Source of the DNA: Gemmatimonadota bacterium
GTDB lineage: Bacteria > Gemmatimonadota > Gemmatimonadetes > Gemmatimonadales > GWC2-71-9
NCBI GenBank assembly: GCA_022563595.1
Contig: JADFNB010000031.1
Span: forward strand, 1 to 36,983
Direction: 5' to 3'
Length of the DNA: 36,983 bases
Shown here one piece after another: positions 15,254-23,941 of the stretch. The position numbers were made by a program, and so were the translations under genes. Positions within the stretch are counted from its first letter, which is position 1. Every line of letters begins with the position of its first letter. The notes beneath the pieces were generated by a model. That model did not search any database. It was not told the DNA's origin and saw nothing but the letters and a program-made list of their open reading frames with translations.

Positions 15254-16013
15254 GTGTGACCTCGTAGAGAAAGATCCCCGTCGCCACGGCTACGTTGAGC
15301 GATTCGGCGCCGCGGGCGAGCGGGAGCGTGACGTGGTGTTCAGCTACCGATCGCAGCGCCGGGCGCACCCCCGCCCCTTCGTTCCCAACGACCAGCGCCA
15401 ACCGCTCGGGTACGGTGAGTCGTGCCAGCGGGCTGCCCTCGATTCCGGTCGCCCATACGGTGAGGCCCTGCCGCCCCGCCCAGGTAATGAACTCCGCCTC
15501 ATCCGCGGGCGCCGTGGGGAAGCGGAACGTCGCCCCCATGGCGGCACGAATGACCTTCGGGTTGGCCAGGTCGGCCGTTCCCTTGAGCGTCACCGCCCCG
15601 ACGGCGCCGAGCGCGGCGCCCGTCCGGAGGAGCGTGCCCACGTTGCCGGGATCCTGCACGCTGTCCAGGACCAGGACGGGCGCCCGGGCGCGCGGCTCGA
15701 TATCGGCGAGACTCCAACGTGGAGGCTCCACCACCGCGAGCACGCCCTGCGGGGTGTCGGTGTCGCTCAGCTGGACGAGCTGCCGCTCCAAGACATCGGT
15801 CATCGGCACGGCATGAGCGGCCAGGTTGGCGACGAGCGCCGCCCCGCGTGCGGTCGTGTCGAGACCGGGCGTGACGATGGCGCCGCGCATCGTAACACCT
15901 GCCGCGAGCGCCTCTTCCACGATGCGGATGCCTTCGGCGATCGCGAGGCCACGACGCTTCCGGCCTTTGCGCCGTTGAAGATCACGCACCAACGATATCA
16001 GATTTGAGGTCAT
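15243..16013 (-). CDS. SpoU/TrmH-family RNA 2'-O-methyltransferase
   Basis: 256 residues. It transfers a methyl group from S-adenosylmethionine to a ribose 2'-OH in rRNA or tRNA. An N-terminal substrate-binding part (about 1-100) precedes the SPOUT knot, with Asp-Pro-Gly-Asn-Val-Gly-Thr (motif 1), Gly-Asn-Glu-Gly-Ala-Gly (motif 2), and Ala-Glu-Ser-Leu-Asn-Val-Ala-Val-Ala (motif 3). This resembles RlmB or TsnR-type enzymes. The exact RNA target cannot be told by eye. It is divergent from thiD over 57 bp. Confidence 0.9.
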   Translation of the reverse strand: MTSNLISLVRDLQRRKGRKRRGLAIAEGIRIVEEALAAGVTMRGAIVTPGLDTTARGAALVANLAAHAVPMTDVLERQLVQLSDTDTPQGVLAVVEPPRWSLADIEPRARAPVLVLDSVQDPGNVGTLLRTGAALGAVGAVTLKGTADLANPKVIRAAMGATFRFPTAPADEAEFITWAGRQGLTVWATGIEGSPLARLTVPERLALVVGNEGAGVRPALRSVAEHHVTLPLARGAESLNVAVATGIFLYEVTRAT

Positions 16014-16070
16014 GAGAACTCTCCGCGGTCTCTATGATAGCCACACGCGGCGTTTGGGAAAGCCGATCGT

Positions 16071-16865
16071 ATGAGAATCGCCCTCACGATCGCCGGCTCG
16101 GACTCGGGCGGCGGGGCCGGGATTCAGGCCGACCTCAAGACCTTCCACCAGTTCGGCGTATTCGGTACCAGCGCTATCGTGGCGATCACCGCGCAGAACA
16201 CGCGCGGCGTGAGCGACGTACACACGGTGCCGGGCACCATGGTCACGGCCCAGTTGGCCGCCCTCGCCGCCGACCTGCCGCCGGCCGCTGTGAAGACGGG
16301 CATGCTGGCCACCGCCGAGCTGGTGGAGCGCGTCGCCGATGGGATCGCAACCCACGCCTTCCCGAACTACGTGTGCGATCCGGTGATGGTCGCTACTTCG
16401 GGCGACCGCCTCCTGGACCGGGACGCCGAACAGACCATCCGCACGCGCCTGCTCCCGCTCGCCGCCGTGGTGACGCCCAACCTCGACGAGGCCTCCATGC
16501 TGGTGGGCGCTGCAATCGCGTCCGTCACGCAGATGGAAGAGGCCGGGCGCGCGCTGCTGGGCATGGGTGCCGGCGCGGCGCTGGTGAAGGGCGGCCACAT
16601 GGAGGGGGCTGAGCTGGTGGACCTGCTGGTCACGGCCGACGGGACCACTCGATTCACGCACGATCGGATCGCGACCACGTCAACCCACGGGACGGGCTGC
16701 ACGCTCTCGGCCGCGATCGCCGCCGGACTCGCTCTTGGAGTACCGCGCGAGCGCGCCGTGGCCGACGCGCTCGATTACGTGCATCGCGCTATAGCCAGCG
16801 CGCCCGATCTCGGGAGCGGACACGGCCCGCTGAATCATTTCGTGCCGGCCCAGCGCGAGGACTAA
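16071..16865 (+). CDS. thiD: Hydroxymethylpyrimidine/phosphomethylpyrimidine kinase
   Basis: 264 residues of the ribokinase-like fold. ThiD phosphorylates HMP to HMP-P and then HMP-PP for thiamine synthesis or salvage. The N-terminus Ala-Leu-Thr-Ile-Ala-Gly-Ser-Asp-Ser-Gly-Gly-Gly-Ala-Gly-Ile-Gln-Ala-Asp is the family signature, and the C-terminal Gly-Thr-Gly-Cys anion hole is present. No thiamine riboswitch or other thi gene is visible around it. Confidence 0.95.
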   Translation: MRIALTIAGSDSGGGAGIQADLKTFHQFGVFGTSAIVAITAQNTRGVSDVHTVPGTMVTAQLAALAADLPPAAVKTGMLATAELVERVADGIATHAFPNYVCDPVMVATSGDRLLDRDAEQTIRTRLLPLAAVVTPNLDEASMLVGAAIASVTQMEEAGRALLGMGAGAALVKGGHMEGAELVDLLVTADGTTRFTHDRIATTSTHGTGCTLSAAIAAGLALGVPRERAVADALDYVHRAIASAPDLGSGHGPLNHFVPAQRED

Positions 16866-16914
16866 CACTCCACGCCGGAAACGCCCCGGCCTGGACACTG
16901 CGTATCTTGAGTGT

Positions 16915-18384
16915 ATGACGACCACCCCCGTCACCCCGATCGGCCGGCCGCCCCGCACCCGGGGCATCTTCTGCAACCGTACCCTGAACCTGCGGTCCAT
17001 TCGGGCTATCGGGTACGACATGGACTACACGCTCGTCCACTACAAGGTGGAGGAGTGGGAGCGGCGCGCGTATTCGTACCTGAAACAGAAGCTCGCCGAC
17101 ATGGGATGGCCGGTCGGGCCGCTGGAGTTCGATCCCGCGTTCATCGTGCGCGGCCTGATCATCGACATCGAGACGGGCAACATCGTCAAGGCCAACCGGT
17201 TCGGCTACGTCAAGCGGGCGTATCACGGTACGCGGCAGCTCGACTTCGACGCGCAGCGTCAGACCTATGCCGACACGATCGTCGACCTGAACGAGCGTCA
17301 GCGGTACAAGTTCCTCAACACCCTGTTCGCCCTGTCGGAAGCGTGCATGTACGCGCAGCTCGTCGATCTGTTGGACGAGCGCGCGCTGCCCGAGGTCCTG
17401 GGCTACGCCGACCTGTACATGCGGGTGCGCCACCTGATCGACGAAGCGCACGTTGAGGGGATGCTCAAGGCCGAGATAGTCGCCGAGCCCGACCGGTTCA
17501 TCGAGCTGGATCCCGACGCGCCGCTCGCTCTGCTCGACCAGATCCACGCCGGCAAGAAACTGCTGCTGATCACGAATTCCGAGTGGTCGTATACGAAGGA
17601 TCTGATGGGCTACGCGTTCGACAGGTTTCTGCCCGACCGGATGACGTGGCGCGATCTGTTCGACGTGATCATAGTCCAGGCACGCAAGCCGGACTTCTTC
17701 TCGAGCACCAATTCCCTGTTCGAGGTCATCGACGAAGCGGGCCGCCTGACACCGGTTCGCGAACTCCAGAGCGGCAGGGCGTTTCTCGGCGGCCACGCCG
17801 GCCTGGTCGAACGCCACCTGGGTATCTCGGGCGACCAGATTCTCTTCGTGGGCGACCATCTCTTCGCAGATGTCCAGGTCACCAAGAACATACTGCGGTG
17901 GCGTACCGCCCTCGTGTTGCGCGAGCTGGAGGCCGATCTCGAGGCCGACGAGGCGTTCGATTCCCGACGGCTAGAACTCCAGGAGCTGATGGCCAAGAAA
18001 ACCGAGTTGGAGTTCGCTGCCTGCCAGTACCGGCTTCAGCTCCAGCGCCACAAGGCCGGTTACGGCCCGCAACCCGACGAGATCAAGCCACTCGAGCGCC
18101 AACTGGCGGCCTTGCGGGACCGCGTGGCCGAGCTGGACGATCGGATCGCGCCGCTGGCCCGCGCGGCGAGCAAGGTCAGCAACCCCCGCTGGGGACTGTT
18201 GATGCGCGCCGGGAACGACAAGAGTCACCTGGCCCGGCAGGTGGAGCGCTATGCCGACATCTATCTCTCGCGAGTGTCGAACTTCCTGTATCACACACCG
18301 TTCATCTACCTGCGCTCGCCGCGCGGCACTCTCCCGCACGACGCCGAAGCCACCGGTATCGACGACACTGGCATAGACCAGTAG
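16915..18384 (+). CDS. HAD-IG family 5'-nucleotidase (cN-II like)
   Basis: 489 residues. The catalytic HAD motif I is Tyr-Asp35-Met-Asp37-Tyr-Thr-Leu, and the later Phe-Val-Gly-Asp-His-Leu-Phe-Ala-Asp is motif IV with its acid pair. The Lys of motif III is in Ala-Arg-Lys-Pro-Asp-Phe-Phe. The length and the Met-Asp-Tyr-Thr-Leu wording match the HAD-IG group related to eukaryotic cytosolic purine 5'-nucleotidase, which removes phosphate from IMP/GMP-type nucleotides. A coiled, charged segment lies at about 340-415. It follows thiD by 49 bp and may share its transcript. Confidence 0.9.
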   Translation: MTTTPVTPIGRPPRTRGIFCNRTLNLRSIRAIGYDMDYTLVHYKVEEWERRAYSYLKQKLADMGWPVGPLEFDPAFIVRGLIIDIETGNIVKANRFGYVKRAYHGTRQLDFDAQRQTYADTIVDLNERQRYKFLNTLFALSEACMYAQLVDLLDERALPEVLGYADLYMRVRHLIDEAHVEGMLKAEIVAEPDRFIELDPDAPLALLDQIHAGKKLLLITNSEWSYTKDLMGYAFDRFLPDRMTWRDLFDVIIVQARKPDFFSSTNSLFEVIDEAGRLTPVRELQSGRAFLGGHAGLVERHLGISGDQILFVGDHLFADVQVTKNILRWRTALVLRELEADLEADEAFDSRRLELQELMAKKTELEFAACQYRLQLQRHKAGYGPQPDEIKPLERQLAALRDRVAELDDRIAPLARAASKVSNPRWGLLMRAGNDKSHLARQVERYADIYLSRVSNFLYHTPFIYLRSPRGTLPHDAEATGIDDTGIDQ

Positions 18385-18468
18385 CAGAGCCGGTCGCGCC
18401 GTCGCTGTAGCGGGCGCGGGCAAGTACCTTTACACGACGGAGACAACCGGATCTTTTCCCAACCCGTG

Positions 18469-18981
18469 ATGGATCTGCTCATCATCCGGCACGCGATTGC
18501 CGAGGACCGCGGTACCTTCGCCGCATCGGGACGGCCGGACGGCGAGCGCCCGCTCACCGAGCGGGGTGGCACGCGCATGGAGGAGAACGCGCGCGGTCTA
18601 CGTGCCATCGTACCGGAGATCGCTGTGGTGGGTACCAGTCCGTTGACGCGCGCCAGACAGACGGCCGACATCGTAGGCCAGGTGTACGGCCGTATTGCGG
18701 TCTCCGAGACCGACTCGCTTGCGCCCGGGGCCGATCCGGCGGACTTTCTCGGGTGGCTGCGGGACCGAGATCCCGGGCAGACCGTAGCGGCTGTGGGACA
18801 CGAGCCCGATCTGAGCGAGCTGGTGAGCTGGCTCGTGACGGGATCTCCCGAGCCGTTCCTGGCATTGAAGAAGGGCGGAGCATGTCTACTCAACTTCCAC
18901 GAACAGATCGCCGCCGGCACGGCCGAGTTCCGTTGGCTGATTCCGCCCAAGCTGCTACGCCGCCTCGCCCCGAGCCCGTGA
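18469..18981 (+). CDS. sixA: SixA-type phosphohistidine phosphatase
   Basis: 170 residues of the histidine phosphatase superfamily. The phospho-accepting histidine is in Leu-Ile-Ile-Arg-His-Ala near the N-terminus, and the second catalytic His is in Val-Gly-His-Glu-Pro-Asp-Leu. SixA removes phosphate from phosphohistidine in signalling proteins. GTG at 18466 and ATG at 18469 are both possible starts; I prefer the ATG. The stop TGA overlaps the GTG start of the CHAD-CYTH gene, so they form one coupled unit. Pairing SixA with a CHAD protein is common in soil bacteria. Confidence 0.88.
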   Translation: MDLLIIRHAIAEDRGTFAASGRPDGERPLTERGGTRMEENARGLRAIVPEIAVVGTSPLTRARQTADIVGQVYGRIAVSETDSLAPGADPADFLGWLRDRDPGQTVAAVGHEPDLSELVSWLVTGSPEPFLALKKGGACLLNFHEQIAAGTAEFRWLIPPKLLRRLAPSP

Positions 18982-20414
18982 CGCGCTCCTCGGACGAATT
19001 GCTCGACCTCTCTGCCGACAAGGCCGTGGCGTGTATCGTGATTGGGCACCTCGACGCAGCCACCAAAGCGATCGGCCGCCTGAGCAAGCCGCACGATACC
19101 GAAGCTCTCCACGATTTCCGCGTCGCGGTGCGCCGTGCGCGCAGCGTGTTCGGCGCCTACCGCCCGTGGCTGGGGAAAGCCGCCGGCCGCAAGGTACGAC
19201 GCCGGCTCCGGAATCTCGTACGGTCGACGAATGCCGGACGGGACGCGGAGGTACAGATCGAATGGCTGGAGAAACGCAGGTCCAAGCTACGCCGCGGCGA
19301 GCGTAGCGGCCTCAACTGGCTGCTGCGCCGGCTCCGGAAGATCAAGCTGGACGGATACGCCGCGGCACGAAAACGGGTGACGGCCGAGTTCATCCGGGTG
19401 GACAAGAGCGTTCGCTCCCGCTTCGCCAAGCTGATTCCCGTCCGGCCCGAGCCATTTCGCTCGGCATTCGGGACCCTGCTGCAGAGACACGCCGCCGCGG
19501 CCGCCGAACGGCTCTCGGAGATCGTGTCGGCCGCCGACGCGCGGCACTCGCACGCGGCGCGTCTAGGTGTCAAGCGCCTGCGCTATCTCGTCGAGCCGGT
19601 GGCGACATCGCTACCCGACGGGAACGCAACGATCAAGCGCCTCAAGGCACTACAGGACCTGCTCGGCGAGCTGAACGACATGCACGTGCTTGCGGCCACG
19701 GTCGAATCGGATCTCAAGTGGGTCTCATCGAAGAAAACGAAACGCATGCACGACCTGGCGCTGGAGGGACGCGAACGCGAGTTGGCAAGCGAGCGTCGGC
19801 GCGACGAACGCGACGGGCTGGTACGTATCGCCTGCATCATCCGGCAACGACGTGACGAGTTGTTCGCGACGCTACAAGAAGAATGGCTCAGCGGGCAGGT
19901 CGCGACCTTCACCGAAGCGCTGCAACTTCAGGGGGCGGTATTCGCGGCGGAAGGGCGGCACAAGGAGGTCGAACGCAAGTTCCTGCTCTCGGGACTTCCT
20001 CACCGGGTCCGCGAGACTCCGTACGCCGAGATCGTGCAGGGATGGCTCCCCGGCACGCAGTTACGCGAGCGGCTGCGTCGCACCAGTGAGAACGGGAACG
20101 ATCGGTACTACCGCACTGTCAAGCTCGGGTCCGGGGTGGAACGTCTGGAGATCGAGGAAGAGGCGACGCGGGAGTTGTTCGAGACTATGTGGCCCCTCAC
20201 CGAGGGGTGCCGGGTGCAGAAGCGCCGCTACCGCATCACCGAAGGCCCGTTGGTTTGGGAGATCGACGACTTCACCGACCGCGATTTAGTGCTCGCGGAA
20301 GTGGAGTTACCCTCACGCAACACACCTGTCGTGCTGCCCGCGTGGCTCGAACCTCATGTCGTTCGCGAGGTGACGGGCGAAGCCGCCTACGTGAATCTCA
20401 ACCTAGCCCGATAG
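18978..20414 (+). CDS. CHAD-CYTH fusion protein (polyphosphate/triphosphate related)
   Basis: 478 residues. I chose the GTG at 18978 because it overlaps the SixA stop (GTGA) and the protein becomes CHAD-like straight away. Residues about 15-300 are a CHAD domain, with paired His near His-Asp-Phe-Arg-Val-Ala-Val-Arg-Arg-Ala-Arg and later Gly-Val-Lys-Arg-Leu-Arg-Tyr; this domain binds polyphosphate. Residues about 325-478 are a CYTH domain with the ExExK motif at Glu330, Glu332, Lys334 and acidic strands such as Leu-Glu-Ile-Glu-Glu-Glu and Val-Leu-Ala-Glu-Val-Glu. CYTH tunnels hydrolyse or cyclise triphosphates. The usual order is CYTH first, so here it is reversed. The Ppx/GppA gene converges on it. 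Confidence 0.88.
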   Translation: MTRSSDELLDLSADKAVACIVIGHLDAATKAIGRLSKPHDTEALHDFRVAVRRARSVFGAYRPWLGKAAGRKVRRRLRNLVRSTNAGRDAEVQIEWLEKRRSKLRRGERSGLNWLLRRLRKIKLDGYAAARKRVTAEFIRVDKSVRSRFAKLIPVRPEPFRSAFGTLLQRHAAAAAERLSEIVSAADARHSHAARLGVKRLRYLVEPVATSLPDGNATIKRLKALQDLLGELNDMHVLAATVESDLKWVSSKKTKRMHDLALEGRERELASERRRDERDGLVRIACIIRQRRDELFATLQEEWLSGQVATFTEALQLQGAVFAAEGRHKEVERKFLLSGLPHRVRETPYAEIVQGWLPGTQLRERLRRTSENGNDRYYRTVKLGSGVERLEIEEEATRELFETMWPLTEGCRVQKRRYRITEGPLVWEIDDFTDRDLVLAEVELPSRNTPVVLPAWLEPHVVREVTGEAAYVNLNLAR

Positions 20415-20416
20415 CC

Positions 20417-20434
20417 CGCGACCGCCCGGTCGCG
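20417..20434. terminator. Hairpin between convergent CHAD-CYTH and Ppx/GppA genes
   Basis: CGCGACCG and CGGTCGCG form a perfect palindrome with two bases between (the last pair is probably open in the hairpin). It fills almost the whole 23-bp gap between the two stop codons and can serve both directions. Confidence 0.55.
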
Positions 20435-20437
20435 TCA

Positions 20438-22060
20438 TCACTCACCGGTCGCCCGCCGCCCGCCGCTCACGATCAGCAACTTGCCGTGCTTAGCGGCCGA
20501 GCGCCGCGTCCAGACGAGATCGAGCGTGGTGCGGAACGCTGTTTCGAACAGCACGTCCTTGCGTCGTGCATCCCACAACTCCACCTGGGGCTCCTCATCG
20601 GCGACCAGCGAGATCCGCACGCCGTTCCGCCTCACGGAGACGCGCAGGTCGCGCACGAGCTGCGTGTGTGTCCGATCCAATGCCGCCGCCAGACGCAGCA
20701 CGCCCGCCAGTTTACCCACCAGCTTCCGGTCGTGACGATCGAGGAGGGCAAAGTTGGCGTGTTTCTTCTTGGGCAGCGCCCGCCGGTGGTATCGCACGAT
20801 GTTCGCGACCAGCTCGATCTCATGCGATGAATACCCTGCCAGGTCGCTGTGCATGATGAGATGATAGGCGTGCTTGTGGTGTCCCGCGTGATTGATGAGG
20901 AACCCGATCTCGTGCAGCAGCGCCGCCGTAACCAGCAGCTCGCGGCCGGCGGCCGGCAGTGGGTGTTGTTGCTGAATGCTGTCGAAGATACGCCCGGCTA
21001 GGTACGCAACGTGCTCACAGTGCCGTTCATTGGAGCGACATTGCTGCGCGAAACGTCGCACCGCGTCGAGCCGGCCCTGTGGCGGGGCGACCGCGGCCGC
21101 GTCCACCCCGTCCAGCTCCTCGATCATCGAGAGCAGCAGTCCGTCGCGCACGCCGCCATCGTTCACCATGATCTGGCGGCAGCCGAGATACTTGGCTAGG
21201 CGTGCCACCACAGCCACGCCGGCGAGCATGATATCGGCACGTTGGGGCGGGAGTCCCGGCAGCCGGCGCCGGCCGGCAAGCGGGATCTCCTTCAACCGGG
21301 CCAGTAACTTGGTCGCCTCGGCGCGGGTCATCGTATATCCGTGCGGGTTACCCTCTCGGCCTTCCCGCTCGTAGCGAGCCATCCCACCCAGTGCGCTGAA
21401 CGTACCGCCGCTCCCGACCATCACGTCGACCTCGAACGGCGGCTTCCCGATAGCCGCGGCGAGTGCCGAGTCGATGGCGCCGCGTAGCGCCTTCCAATCC
21501 CGCTTCCGGAGCGGATCCGAGCGCACGAAGCGCTCGGTGAGGCGTATCGCCCCCAGCTCGAGCGAGTACACCTGATCGATGATCTCGCCCGCCGACAACA
21601 CTATCTCGAGGCTGCCGCCTCCGATATCGGCGACGGCCACCGATCGGCCCTCGAGATTGAATCGCCTGGTCGCGCTGAGGAATGCGAGCCGCGCTTCCTC
21701 GTCGGCCGTGATCACGTCGATGCGCACCCGGTGCCGGCGCCAGGCCTCGCGCTTGAACATCTTCCCGTTGGTTGCTTCCCTCACGGCGCTGGTCGCTACG
21801 GCGCGGAGTTCGGCGACGCCGACCCCGTCGGCTATGGCTTTCATCTTACCAATCGCCTCGAGCGACCGTTCCATCGCCGCATCGTCGAGCCGTCCGGTCT
21901 TGGTGAAACCAGCGCCGAGACGGGTCATCTCGCGTTCCTCGTCGAGCACACGGTACATGCCGTCTTCCTCGACCTGCGCCACGATCAGACGGATCGAGTT
22001 GGTGCCGACGTCGATGGCCGCCAGCCGAGGCGGCGTGGTCCGTTCCGACGGCCCGTTCAC
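20438..22060 (-). CDS. Ppx/GppA phosphatase with C-terminal HD-type domain
   Basis: 540 residues from the GTG at 22060. An ATG at 22135 is also in frame, but its extension overlaps the M48 gene by 59 bp and is low-complexity. Residues about 12-310 are the Ppx/GppA ATPase-like fold, with Ala-Ile-Asp-Val-Gly-Thr-Asn-Ser-Ile-Arg-Leu and Asp-Ile-Gly-Gly-Gly-Ser. Residues about 330-480 are the HD-like domain with Leu-Leu-His-Glu-Ile-Gly. It hydrolyses polyphosphate from the ends, or pppGpp to ppGpp; sequence alone does not separate the two. It starts 16 bp after the M48 stop, so both probably share a transcript. Confidence 0.9.
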   Translation of the reverse strand: MNGPSERTTPPRLAAIDVGTNSIRLIVAQVEEDGMYRVLDEEREMTRLGAGFTKTGRLDDAAMERSLEAIGKMKAIADGVGVAELRAVATSAVREATNGKMFKREAWRRHRVRIDVITADEEARLAFLSATRRFNLEGRSVAVADIGGGSLEIVLSAGEIIDQVYSLELGAIRLTERFVRSDPLRKRDWKALRGAIDSALAAAIGKPPFEVDVMVGSGGTFSALGGMARYEREGREGNPHGYTMTRAEATKLLARLKEIPLAGRRRLPGLPPQRADIMLAGVAVVARLAKYLGCRQIMVNDGGVRDGLLLSMIEELDGVDAAAVAPPQGRLDAVRRFAQQCRSNERHCEHVAYLAGRIFDSIQQQHPLPAAGRELLVTAALLHEIGFLINHAGHHKHAYHLIMHSDLAGYSSHEIELVANIVRYHRRALPKKKHANFALLDRHDRKLVGKLAGVLRLAAALDRTHTQLVRDLRVSVRRNGVRISLVADEEPQVELWDARRKDVLFETAFRTTLDLVWTRRSAAKHGKLLIVSGGRRATGE

Positions 22061-22076
22061 GCTACTCTCGCGGAAG

Positions 22077-23522
22077 TCACCGCCCGACGATCCGCTTGAC
22101 GAGACTTCCCGCGACGAACCGTCCGCCTGGGGCAAGCTGATTGATCAACGCCAGCATGGCGGCGGGCACTGGGGCTGGGTAGCGTCGCACGAACTGCTCG
22201 AGCGTCATGTCCCGCTCGAGGCTCACGAGTGAGAGTCGATACGGTTGCACGTCGAGTGCCGTGGGGTCGGTGAGTCGGTCGAAGCTGCGGATGGCGCTCG
22301 TCGCCGCCGCGTCGTAGCTTGGCCACCGCGCCTCGTTCGCGTAGGCGAGCAGTCGGAAAACCGATCCCGCGTACGCGACGAACGCCACGTATCCCCGGAG
22401 CGCACCTCCCTCCACGCTCGCACGGAACGCGCCGCTGACTGCATCCAGACCGTTGATCGTGCCACGCGAGGCGCCGCCGCTCAGCCCGGTTTCCGAGAAG
22501 AACGCTCTCGCACCGGCTGCTGGCGTGGCTGCGTCAGAGAGCGTGAGCTGCATGACGGCGTCTTCGCGCGGGCTGATGCCGATCACCGCGCCGCGCTGGT
22601 TGACCGTCTTCCATCCTTCCGGGAAGCTGAGGCGAAACTCCAGGTCCGGATGCAGGAACTCCGCCCCGCGGAAGAATCCGTCGCGCGGATTCTCACCGAA
22701 CACCAGCCCATCGATACGGCGCAGATACCCATCACGATCGACTGTGGCCGCCTCGAAATCCTGTTCCAGCGACGAGATAGCCGCCTCGATTCGCTCGCGC
22801 CGGTTCTCGGGATTGGGGTGCGTCGACAACCACTCGGGCGTGCCGCCACCACCGGCAGCGGCGCTCACCTGCCCGAGCATCGTGAACACACCGGGCATCT
22901 CGCGCGGATCGAAGCCGCCGCGCGTCATGTAGCGCAAGCCGAGGTCGTCGGCCTCACGCTCGTCATCGCGACCGTGCTTCAGGAACAGCACGCCCAGTCC
23001 GGCGCTAGCGAGCCCGGCATATCGCTGGAGTGAGGGCTTGATGACCGTTCCCAGCACAAGTCCTATCTGCGCGAGCTGCTGTTTGCTCATCTGGTTGACC
23101 GAATGACGGGCCGTGACGTGGCCGATCTCGTGACCCAACACCGCGGTGAGCTGTGCCTCCGACTCGAAGTGCACGAGGATACCGCGTGTCACGTAGATGA
23201 ACCCACCCGGCAGCGCAAACGCGTTTACCACGGGGTCGTCGACCACGCGGAAGGTCCACGGCAGTTGCGGTCGCTCTGACCGCGCCGCAAGGCGGGAGCC
23301 GAGCTGCTGGACGTAGGCCTGGAGCGCGGGATCGGGATACAGTCCCATCTGGGCCACGACCTCCTGGTCGTACTCGCGACCCATCTCGATCTCTCGCGCT
23401 TCGCTGATGAAGCTGAGCTGGAGCCTGCCGGTGGCCGGGTTGCGGGCACAGGTGGCGGTCAGGGCTGTTGCGGCGGCGAGAGCGGCCAAGCAGGCCGGCC
23501 GCGAGAACGAACGGGAACGCAT
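22077..23522 (-). CDS. M48-family zinc metallopeptidase lipoprotein
   Basis: 481 residues. A signal peptide with Thr-Ala-Thr-Cys suggests a lipoprotein. The M48 catalytic site His131-Glu132-Ile-Gly-His135 is followed by Glu190 in Glu-Arg-Glu-Ala-Asp, the third zinc ligand. The Ala-Leu-Pro-Gly-Gly-Phe-Ile-Tyr-Val-Thr-Arg-Gly segment before it is typical of BepA/YfgC-like periplasmic M48 enzymes, which deal with outer-membrane protein quality. The last 200 residues are not BepA's TPR array but a mixed region of unknown function (often seen in soil bacteria), ending in a Leu-Ala-Pro-Gly-Gly motif. Confidence 0.9.
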   Translation of the reverse strand: MRSRSFSRPACLAALAAATALTATCARNPATGRLQLSFISEAREIEMGREYDQEVVAQMGLYPDPALQAYVQQLGSRLAARSERPQLPWTFRVVDDPVVNAFALPGGFIYVTRGILVHFESEAQLTAVLGHEIGHVTARHSVNQMSKQQLAQIGLVLGTVIKPSLQRYAGLASAGLGVLFLKHGRDDEREADDLGLRYMTRGGFDPREMPGVFTMLGQVSAAAGGGGTPEWLSTHPNPENRRERIEAAISSLEQDFEAATVDRDGYLRRIDGLVFGENPRDGFFRGAEFLHPDLEFRLSFPEGWKTVNQRGAVIGISPREDAVMQLTLSDAATPAAGARAFFSETGLSGGASRGTINGLDAVSGAFRASVEGGALRGYVAFVAYAGSVFRLLAYANEARWPSYDAAATSAIRSFDRLTDPTALDVQPYRLSLVSLERDMTLEQFVRRYPAPVPAAMLALINQLAPGGRFVAGSLVKRIVGR

Positions 23523-23941
23523 AGGCTGGGCGAGCCTCCAATGTTGAGAACGGCCGAGCGTAGGATAAGTTACCCCGCGCCCGGCCGATGGGACCCCCTC
23601 CCCCTGATCGGACTACCGGTGTAGCAGTTCAGGGTGCCAGGCCTTGCTCTTGGGCCAGGGGTCCTTTGAACCCCGGGCTTACGCCCGGGGTCAGTTGCAT
23701 CGGGGTGCCAGGCCTTGCTCTTGAGCCAGGGGTTCTTTGAACCCCGGGCTTACGCCCGGGGTCGGTTATATCGGGGTGCCAGGCCTTGCTCTTGCTCAAC
23801 CTCGAAAATGCGGCGTTACAACTCGGCCCAACGGCGGCGGGCCTCGTGTAGCAGGACTCAACGGCACGGGGTTTCGGGTGCAGTAACCTCAAGAATCCTC
23901 CGGACGTGATATGGCGTCAGCCGAACGGCTGAGCAAGTAGC
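23523..23941. other. Gene-free repeat region between M48 and fused transporter genes
   Basis: No gene. The left part (23523-23631) should hold the promoter of the M48 gene. The middle carries two and a half 71-bp palindromic repeats (separate entry). The right part (23800-23941) shows no structure I recognise. Confidence 0.6.
23632..23790. repeat. 71-bp palindromic tandem repeat, cluster A (about 2.3 copies)
   Basis: The unit begins GGGTGCCAGGCCTTGCTCTT and recurs with a period of 71 bases (GGGTGCC at 23632, 23703 and 23774). Each full unit contains a perfect hairpin ACCCCGGGC-TTAC-GCCCGGGGT (23670-23691 and 23741-23762). Copies differ at only a few positions. The third copy is cut short after the TTGCTCTTG segment. 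The same unit is found as cluster B at 30670-30860, so this is a dispersed REP-like family and not a local duplication. Confidence 0.88.

Noticed and set aside
16014-16070. Thiamine (TPP) riboswitch before thiD
   Set aside because: The gap is only 57 bp and lacks the conserved CTGAGA element.
18753-18977. Upstream extension of the CHAD-CYTH protein
   Set aside because: The extension lies wholly inside the SixA gene in another frame, while GTG at 18978 gives the standard GTGA overlap.
22061-22135. ATG at 22135 as start of the Ppx/GppA gene
   Set aside because: The added 25 residues are Ser/Gly-rich, overlap the end of the M48 gene in another frame, and are not part of the family.
23632-23790. 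CRISPR array
   Set aside because: The whole 71-bp unit repeats head to tail with no variable spacers, and no cas gene is nearby.
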